From Candidatus Anaerobutyricum stercoripullorum (GTDB taxonomy: Bacteria > Bacillota > Clostridia > Lachnospirales > Lachnospiraceae), in assembly GCA_019114885.1 (NCBI GenBank), contig DXEQ01000285.1:1-5613 (forward strand): a stretch of 5,613 nt of DNA, in the 5' to 3' direction. The notes beneath the pieces are model-generated. The model saw only the letters and a program-made list of their open reading frames with translations, did not search any database and was not told where the DNA came from. Positions 1 to 4,328 of the stretch are shown piece by piece; position 1 is the stretch's first letter, and every line of letters starts with the position of its first letter. The position numbers and the translations under genes are program-made.

Positions 1-67
1 CTGTCCCCGACTTCCGCGTCACCTCCCGCGAACCCGGTGTTTATGATACATTTTCCGTACCATGCTC

Positions 68-553
68 TCACTGTCCGTCCAGCGCGTTCATGACACAATG
101 TATGAATTCCAGCACACTGCCGTACGTCGCCTTCTTCCCTCCGATCTGGAGGATTCCCTGCCAGCTCTTGTTGCGGCGGAACCTTGTCTCCACGTACATC
201 ACAGAGCGGGATACGGTTGCAATCGCTTCATAATCGCCCTGCACCGTTTTATCATAGTTCCAGAGCGCGTCATTTTCCAGAAGGGTTCCATTCCATTTTC
301 CCTCATCATCCCGGTGCCGGATTCGAAATTCTGCCTGCGGGTACCCCAGCAGATCATAGATTCGCTCCATCTTGACGATCATGTCGCCCATGCCCCGGAA
401 AGGAATCGCTTCCGGAATATGCATATTATAAATATTTCCCTCTATTTCATTGCCCAACCTGCGAAATGTGATGATCAGCACCGCGGAGAGCCACGTTTTC
501 CTGCGTACCGTCTGGAATCTTCTTTTTTCCTTCGCCATTACTCCTTCTGCCAT
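68..553 (-). CDS. Conserved hypothetical protein, unknown function
   Basis: 161 residues, function not recognised. ATG at 553 is preceded by AGAGGTG about 9 bases upstream; an in-frame ATG at 538 has GAAGGAG only 2 bases away, so the first start is preferred. The N-terminus is strongly basic (KEKRRFQTVRRK) with a short hydrophobic patch (22-30) too short for a membrane segment, so it is probably cytoplasmic. The remainder is a compact alpha/beta-looking sequence with IPFRGMGDMIVKMERIYDLL (51-70), LWNYDKTVQGDYEA (97-110), and VETRFRRNKSWQGILQI near 121-137. These resemble, from memory, small conserved Lachnospiraceae proteins without assigned function. It has no signal peptide or sorting motif and lies beyond the terminator, so it is probably not part of the pilus. 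I see no clear promoter in the 84-base gap, so readthrough or a promoter inside the minor pilin gene is possible. Confidence 0.7.
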   Translation of the reverse strand: MAEGVMAKEKRRFQTVRRKTWLSAVLIITFRRLGNEIEGNIYNMHIPEAIPFRGMGDMIVKMERIYDLLGYPQAEFRIRHRDDEGKWNGTLLENDALWNYDKTVQGDYEAIATVSRSVMYVETRFRRNKSWQGILQIGGKKATYGSVLEFIHCVMNALDGQ

Positions 554-559
554 GTGTTT

Positions 560-571
560 TCTTCACCTCTT
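560..571 (-). promoter_or_regulatory. Ribosome binding site of the hypothetical gene
   Basis: AGAGGTG on the minus strand lies about 9 bases before the ATG at 553. It directly follows the operon terminator and supports the longer start over the ATG at 538. Confidence 0.5.
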
Positions 572-584
572 TTTGCCGCAGCCG

Positions 585-625
585 AAAAAACCGACAGCCA
601 GCAGTTTCCTGTGATGTCGGTTTTT
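585..625 (-). terminator. Intrinsic terminator of the pilus operon (possibly bidirectional)
   Basis: An 11-bp perfect inverted repeat (AAAAACCGACA at 586-596 with TGTCGGTTTTT at 615-625) starts 12 bases after the minor pilin stop. On the minus strand the second arm ends in six Ts; on the plus strand it ends in five Ts. The loop is 18 bases and may pair further (cag/ctg). The position marks the end of the pilus operon and separates it from the next gene. Confidence 0.75.
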
Positions 626-637
626 CCGTATGCCTGA

Positions 638-1897
638 TTATCGGTTTTCTTTTCTTCTCCACAGTACCAGCCCCGCACCAAGAACTGCCACTGCCAGAAT
701 ACCGCCCCACAGGAGAATCCGGTTATCATCTCCGGTTTTTCTGCTGGTCGTCCTGCGGTCACGCTCTGTCGTGGTGGTCGTCTTTCTGGTGGTGGTGCTG
801 TTATTCTGCTCATCCGGCGTCCCCGGCTCTTCCTGATAATATCCTTCCGGCACATCCAGATAGACGTTGCTGACCGTCGCCGCATCGTTTGGATTGGTCT
901 GACGCTCAATGGCGATCACCGGAGCCTGCCCCGCATTATCCGCCATCAGGTCCTCGCCGGAAATACTGTAATACTGTCCTTCCGGGCTGCCGGCGCCGCC
1001 CTGCATCTCCTGGAACGGAATGGCGTTACCCGCCGCATCGGTCTCAAAAATATAATACGTCCCCTCCGGAAGTCCGGTAAATGTCACCGTATTGCTGCTG
1101 GTATTCTGAATCTGGATGGCCTTCACATTTTTTCCTCTGCCGCCGAAAGGCATGGTTCCCTCAGCATCAAGGAACAGACCCACATAAAAGACCGCGTCCT
1201 TTGCGTAGAGCTCTCCCAGATCGTTTCCGTCAAAATATTTCAGCGCCTTCTTCACCTGAATCGTTCCCAGCCGCATGAGCTCCGCCGCCTTCGGCATACA
1301 GGTGATATCATACTCCCAGTTCTCACCGTCACTGCAGTTTGGCAGGGACACAAGAAATGGAGAGACCGTGCCGTAATCACCGGCAATCTCCTCCAGAATC
1401 AGGTACACGCCCTGCTCCAGAATCCCCGCGCCGGATGCATCCTGCCCGAAGCTCACCACACCGGAAGTCCCCGTGGTCTGCACTTCCAGCGGTTCGATGG
1501 CCGAACCGGCCGCCTCGATCACATTTCTTAACGTCTCCGCCGTAGTCTCATTCTCCTCGGCGGTGGCAATTCCATTTAAGTCCAGGCCTTCCAGCCCGGA
1601 ATTATTCTTAAAATCCTCGCTCCAGTCATAACGGAAACCGTAACCCTCCTGTGCCAGGTCGCCGACCTGATACAGGCTCAGCCGGACATTTTCCCGGTCC
1701 GTTCCGATATCCTGGAGTTCCACGGTGATGCTACCTTTTTTCTCGGCATCGTAGCCTTCCGATACATTTGCTGACCCACCGTCCGTCTCATCTGCATATA
1801 CATTTCCACGGAAAAACAGGCCGGAAAACAGGGACAGTATCAGAAGAAATGTAAAGAAAAATCTATATCTTTCTCTTCTTATCAACAGCATGTTCAT
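638..1897 (-). CDS. Minor pilin, probable basal subunit, with atypical sorting signal
   Basis: 419 residues. A signal peptide covers residues 1-35 (RRER, hydrophobic 12-29, likely cleavage after VYA). An N-terminal pilin domain spans about 55-203 and ends in WEYDITCMPK (194-203), a near-match to the pilin motif WxxxVxVYPK with K203 as the candidate acceptor. A CnaB-like domain spans about 210-350, with K216/K217, E285 (YYIFET) and N344 (TVSNVYLD). Then come an acidic, proline-containing linker and a Thr/Arg/Lys-rich segment (366-388), SRKTGDD where LPXTG should be, a hydrophobic segment and WRRKENR. A single CnaB domain, smaller size and last place in the operon suggest a basal pilin of the SpaB type, in which a lysine ends polymerisation. 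The first ATG overlaps the sortase end by 35 bases; AGGAGG is only 3 bases from it but 9 from the ATG at 1891, so the true start may be residue 3. It could instead be a second tip-like ancillary pilin. Confidence 0.82.
   Translation of the reverse strand: MNMLLIRRERYRFFFTFLLILSLFSGLFFRGNVYADETDGGSANVSEGYDAEKKGSITVELQDIGTDRENVRLSLYQVGDLAQEGYGFRYDWSEDFKNNSGLEGLDLNGIATAEENETTAETLRNVIEAAGSAIEPLEVQTTGTSGVVSFGQDASGAGILEQGVYLILEEIAGDYGTVSPFLVSLPNCSDGENWEYDITCMPKAAELMRLGTIQVKKALKYFDGNDLGELYAKDAVFYVGLFLDAEGTMPFGGRGKNVKAIQIQNTSSNTVTFTGLPEGTYYIFETDAAGNAIPFQEMQGGAGSPEGQYYSISGEDLMADNAGQAPVIAIERQTNPNDAATVSNVYLDVPEGYYQEEPGTPDEQNNSTTTRKTTTTTERDRRTTSRKTGDDNRILLWGGILAVAVLGAGLVLWRRKENR
734..796 (-). repeat. Thr-Arg-Lys low-complexity repeat in the minor pilin stalk
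   Basis: Residues 368-388 consist of TTTRKT, a T-run, ERDRR, then TTSRKT. The hexapeptide TT(T/S)RKT therefore occurs twice, and its second copy runs straight into GDD at the place where the sorting motif should be. The Thr-rich, basic character fits a wall-spanning linker. Confidence 0.6.
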
Positions 1898-2747
1898 TCG
1901 CCTCCTCTTTGTTCATCCTCCTTCGCCTGCGGACCAGAATCCCGGCAGCAAGAACAGCCAGAACCAGAATCGCACCGGCAGCCGCCGCTGGTATCACCGG
2001 GGAAGAAACCCGGGACTTCTCCTTCGTATCTTCCTCCCGGTTCGGAATCCGGTGTCCCCGCACCAGCAGCCGATGGGTATTAATCCCGTACGGCGTGCAG
2101 GTGACCAGCGTACACAGATCCTCGCCTTCCACGATCTCCAGCTGACTCATATCCTCCGGTTCCACCACTGTGATCTGATCCACCTCATAGGTGAGCGTTC
2201 GCTCCAGCACCCGCAGCAAGAAGATATCTCCCTCCTTCAGCTTATCCAGATCCGTAAACAATCTGGCCGACGGCAGTCCCCGGTGGCCGGAGATCACACA
2301 ATGTGTGCCCTCTCCTCCCACCGGCAGGGAACTGCCTTCCAGATGTCCCACAGAACTCTGCAGCACAGCGTCATCTGTCCCATGGTATACGGGCAGCGAA
2401 CAGTCAATAGCCGGAATCTCAATGTAACACATGATGCCGGTATCCGAAACATTTAACAGGCTGTCATACTCTTCCCGGTCTTTTTCCGTCATCACATACC
2501 GGTCCGGGTTGCTTCTCAGCCTCTCGTTATATTTCTCAGCCTCGCCCCACATCCGCTCATAATCTTCCTGCTTCAACTCATCCACCTGCTGCGTATAGTC
2601 AATAATCGCCCGTGACTGATGCCACCTGTTCCAAAAATCGCTGACAGTGGGATATAAAAGCAGAGACACCCCGGCAAGGAAAATACAGAAGATGATAACC
2701 GTGACAATCCTGCTCTTCCCCCGCCGGTCTCTCTTATCTGTTTTCAT
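1863..2747 (-). CDS. Class C sortase (pilin polymerase)
   Basis: Membrane-bound cysteine transpeptidase that cleaves pilin sorting motifs and joins the threonine to a lysine of the next subunit. I chose ATG at 2747, 3 bases after the backbone stop; an adjacent in-frame TTG at 2750 would add one residue. No good Shine-Dalgarno site is visible, so translational coupling to the backbone is likely. From the ATG the protein is 294 residues. Residues 13-32 are an N-terminal membrane segment, followed by a charged helical lid region containing NPDRY (80-84). The sortase barrel has H155 (SGHRGLP), C217 (TLVTCTPYG) and R226 (NTHRLLVRG). The H-to-C gap of 62 and C-to-R gap of 9 match, from memory, pneumococcal SrtC-1. 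A second membrane segment (251-272) and a basic tail are typical of class C. The canonical Asp-Pro-aromatic lid is replaced by Pro-Asp-Arg-Tyr. It lies between its two likely substrates. Confidence 0.95.
   Translation of the reverse strand: MKTDKRDRRGKSRIVTVIIFCIFLAGVSLLLYPTVSDFWNRWHQSRAIIDYTQQVDELKQEDYERMWGEAEKYNERLRSNPDRYVMTEKDREEYDSLLNVSDTGIMCYIEIPAIDCSLPVYHGTDDAVLQSSVGHLEGSSLPVGGEGTHCVISGHRGLPSARLFTDLDKLKEGDIFLLRVLERTLTYEVDQITVVEPEDMSQLEIVEGEDLCTLVTCTPYGINTHRLLVRGHRIPNREEDTKEKSRVSSPVIPAAAAGAILVLAVLAAGILVRRRRRMNKEEANEHAVDKKRKI
1901..1909 (-). promoter_or_regulatory. Ribosome binding site of the minor pilin, inside the sortase gene
   Basis: The minus strand reads AAGAGGAGG here, within the last codons of the sortase gene. 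It is 3 bases from the ATG at 1897 and 9 from the in-frame ATG at 1891; usual spacing favours the second. Because it is embedded in sortase coding sequence, translation of the two genes is probably coupled. Confidence 0.7.
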
Positions 2748-2750
2748 CAA

Positions 2751-4193
2751 TTATCTGTCCGTGTGCATCCGTCTTCTGAAAATGAGCAGCGCGCCTGCCG
2801 CGATCACCAGAACGCCACCGGCCATGTAGAGAACGGTAGTACCCATGCCGCCAGTGCCCGGAAGCAGGGAACCGGTGTTGTTGACGATGTGGACACCGCC
2901 AGACTGCCATGTATTATTGGATACAGTTGCATCAAGATTCGCCTCTTTCACGGCAATTTCCACACGCTCCGCCAGCTTGTTGTATCCGTCCGGAGCTTTT
3001 GTCTCTTCGAGATAATAATTGGTATTGGCGTCAAAGCCTTTGATTTCCAGCTGACCATCTTTAGTTGTGATATATTCCACACCGGTTTCTCCCTCTTTGG
3101 CAAGGCGGTATGCGCCATCTACACCCTGATTAACCTGAACCAGTACAATCTCATTGCCACCGGTTTTCGCATCGTACAGCTTGAACTGTGCGCCGTCGAG
3201 AACTTTATTCTCACCATCTGTCTTTGCAACATCAACTTTGAAGGTGTAGGTTTTGGTTTCATCCCATGTTGTTTCATCTCTGTTGTCTTCACCAAAAGTT
3301 AATTTCGTTTTATTCGTATTTGCATCATCATAAACTACTGCATTTTCATTTACAACAGCGCTATAGGTTACTACGATATCTGTATCCGCAGTGATAGTGT
3401 CAAGGTAAGACTGAGCAAATGTAATCTCAAAATCACAGTCGTCGGTTAAACCGCTTGTCTTAATGGTATAATTTGCAGTAGCTAAATTCGCACCATTCAC
3501 CTGTACTTTGATAGAATCCCCATTTAAAGTCAATCCGTCGCTCATCACATCATGAAGAACATAACTCTCTGCACCCTTTTTAGCGGTAATTGTTGTTTTG
3601 AATTTCACGGTATCACCGATTTCAGCGGTGTTCTCTTCTTCCCAGTTTCCAGTGGAATCTTCCTGTACTTTTTTGTCTACAGGCGGAATTTCGTTCTTTT
3701 CTTCCATTATCACATTAGGTGTGGTAGTGTTCAGAGAACAGAGGGTACCCACCGTAGTATCAACTAAATAATAACCAAGATTCAGGTCAGTAAAATTAAC
3801 TGTTGTTCCATCCGCTTTCACTGTTTTGATAGGGTTGATACTACTTTCTTCCGCATGAGCCAAAGCTGCCTTTGCGAAAGCAGCTGCGTCTGCGTCTTTA
3901 ACCCATGTCACATAGCCCTGATCGTCAATGGAAACATATTGTTTCTGGTTTGCCAGCCAATCCGCCCAATCAGGATTTGCCTTATACGCATACGCTCCTT
4001 TATCTGTATTATAACTTTCCAGAACCAGAATCTGATATGCATTATATGTATGACCTTCTATAGCATCATTGATAGTGATTGTACCACTGTTATTATTGGT
4101 TCCGTTTGCCGCATTCACCACCGCCACATTGGACATGGTGAGGATCATAACCAGCGCCAGAAGGCAGCCTGCTAACTTCTTTAAATGTTTCAT
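2751..4193 (-). CDS. LPXTG-anchored backbone (major) pilin with D2 isopeptide domain
   Basis: 480 residues that should polymerise into the pilus shaft. Residues 1-28 are a Sec signal peptide (basic MKHLKK, hydrophobic core, likely cleavage after VNA). An N-terminal pilin domain spans about 35-165. Next is a fimbrial isopeptide-forming D2-like domain, about 170-318, with candidate residues K174 or K175 (PPVDKKV), acidic D215 (YVLHDVMSDGL) and N294 (NKTKLTF, resembling the family's N-x-A-x-L-x-Y). A CnaB-like domain spans about 319-440, with K324, E-box YYLEETKAPDGY (E396/E397) and N438/N439. The sorting signal is LPGTGG (444-449), a hydrophobic segment and RRR. K166 in VIMEEKN sits where the pilin-motif lysine is expected. 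The ATG has a strong Shine-Dalgarno site. Its place between the adhesin and the class C sortase, and its multidomain build, match SpaA/SpaH/EbpC-type backbones. The middle of the gene is markedly AT-rich. Confidence 0.92.
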   Translation of the reverse strand: MKHLKKLAGCLLALVMILTMSNVAVVNAANGTNNNSGTITINDAIEGHTYNAYQILVLESYNTDKGAYAYKANPDWADWLANQKQYVSIDDQGYVTWVKDADAAAFAKAALAHAEESSINPIKTVKADGTTVNFTDLNLGYYLVDTTVGTLCSLNTTTPNVIMEEKNEIPPVDKKVQEDSTGNWEEENTAEIGDTVKFKTTITAKKGAESYVLHDVMSDGLTLNGDSIKVQVNGANLATANYTIKTSGLTDDCDFEITFAQSYLDTITADTDIVVTYSAVVNENAVVYDDANTNKTKLTFGEDNRDETTWDETKTYTFKVDVAKTDGENKVLDGAQFKLYDAKTGGNEIVLVQVNQGVDGAYRLAKEGETGVEYITTKDGQLEIKGFDANTNYYLEETKAPDGYNKLAERVEIAVKEANLDATVSNNTWQSGGVHIVNNTGSLLPGTGGMGTTVLYMAGGVLVIAAGALLIFRRRMHTDR

Positions 4194-4201
4194 CTGTTTT
4201 T

Positions 4202-4207
4202 CTCCTT
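4202..4207 (-). promoter_or_regulatory. Ribosome binding site of the backbone pilin
   Basis: AAGGAG on the minus strand lies 8 bases before the ATG at 4193-4191, within an A-rich, probably unstructured context. This is near-ideal and fixes the backbone start; high translation is expected. Confidence 0.85.
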
Positions 4208-4284
4208 TTTTCTTAATTTTTGTTGGGCAATCAATGATAAATCATCAATTCCTCTTTGCCCTTTTGCCTGCAGTTTGTTTTCTC

Positions 4285-4302
4285 CTTCTGCTTTCGCAGA
4301 AG
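4285..4302 (-). other. Hairpin with GNRA tetraloop
   Basis: The minus strand reads CTTCTGCGAAAGCAGAAG: a perfect 7-bp stem closed by a GAAA (GNRA) tetraloop, a very stable RNA element. It begins two bases after the preceding GC hairpin, so the two could stack coaxially. It is followed by GAGAAAAC rather than a U-run, which argues against intrinsic termination and for a structural, processing or stability role. Confidence 0.6.
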
Positions 4303-4304
4303 CC

Positions 4305-4321
4305 GCCCGGGATTGCCGGGC
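4305..4321 (-). other. Hairpin, 6-bp GC stem
   Basis: On the minus strand GCCCGG and CCGGGC pair perfectly around a five-base loop, starting 7 bases after the tip pilin stop codon. All six pairs are G-C. No T-run follows, because the sequence continues directly into a second hairpin. It may act as a 3'-end protector or pause site. Confidence 0.55.
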
Positions 4322-4328
4322 TGACAGC

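Larger units (their letters stand above)
4194..4328 (-). promoter_or_regulatory. Tip-backbone intercistronic leader with tandem hairpins and strong RBS
   Basis: These 135 bases separate the tip stop from the backbone start, the longest gap in the operon. Read on the minus strand it holds two perfect hairpins close to the tip stop (4321-4305 and 4302-4285), a weaker ATGAT-TT-ATCAT inverted repeat near 4245-4234, then an A-rich stretch leading into the ribosome site. Neither strong hairpin is followed by a U-run, so they do not look like intrinsic terminators. I found no convincing -35/-10 pair, although an internal promoter cannot be excluded. The layout suits mRNA processing or stabilisation that lets the abundant backbone be made at a higher level than the tip; that role is inference. 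Confidence 0.5.

Noticed and set aside
1..67. Possible start of a further gene on the minus strand (GTG near 22-20 after a GGGAG run)
   Set aside because: Only seven codons are visible, the purine run abuts the GTG with no spacer, and nothing confirms the frame.
62..637. Long open frame on the plus strand, opposite the hypothetical gene
   Set aside because: It is antisense to a better-supported gene with an RBS, runs through the operon terminator and has no coherent domain.
734..796. CRISPR or tandem DNA repeat array in the Thr-rich region
   Set aside because: It is codon-level low complexity inside the minor pilin frame; there are no spacers or regular repeat units.
538..909. Minus-strand open frames overlapping the end of the minor pilin
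   Set aside because: Out-of-frame shadows of the minor pilin and terminator region, rich in Arg and Pro, without a credible start.
1890..2456. 188-codon plus-strand open frame opposite the sortase
   Set aside because: Shadow of the sortase gene; its sequence is rich in Arg, His, Gln and Pro with no motif, as expected from antisense GC-rich coding DNA.
2763..3302. 179-codon plus-strand open frame opposite the backbone pilin
   Set aside because: The minus-strand frame has signal peptide, E-box and LPGTG; this one has no RBS or recognisable features.
4285..4321. Intrinsic terminator after the tip gene
   Set aside because: Both stems are strong but no U-run follows either, and the downstream genes need transcript from upstream.
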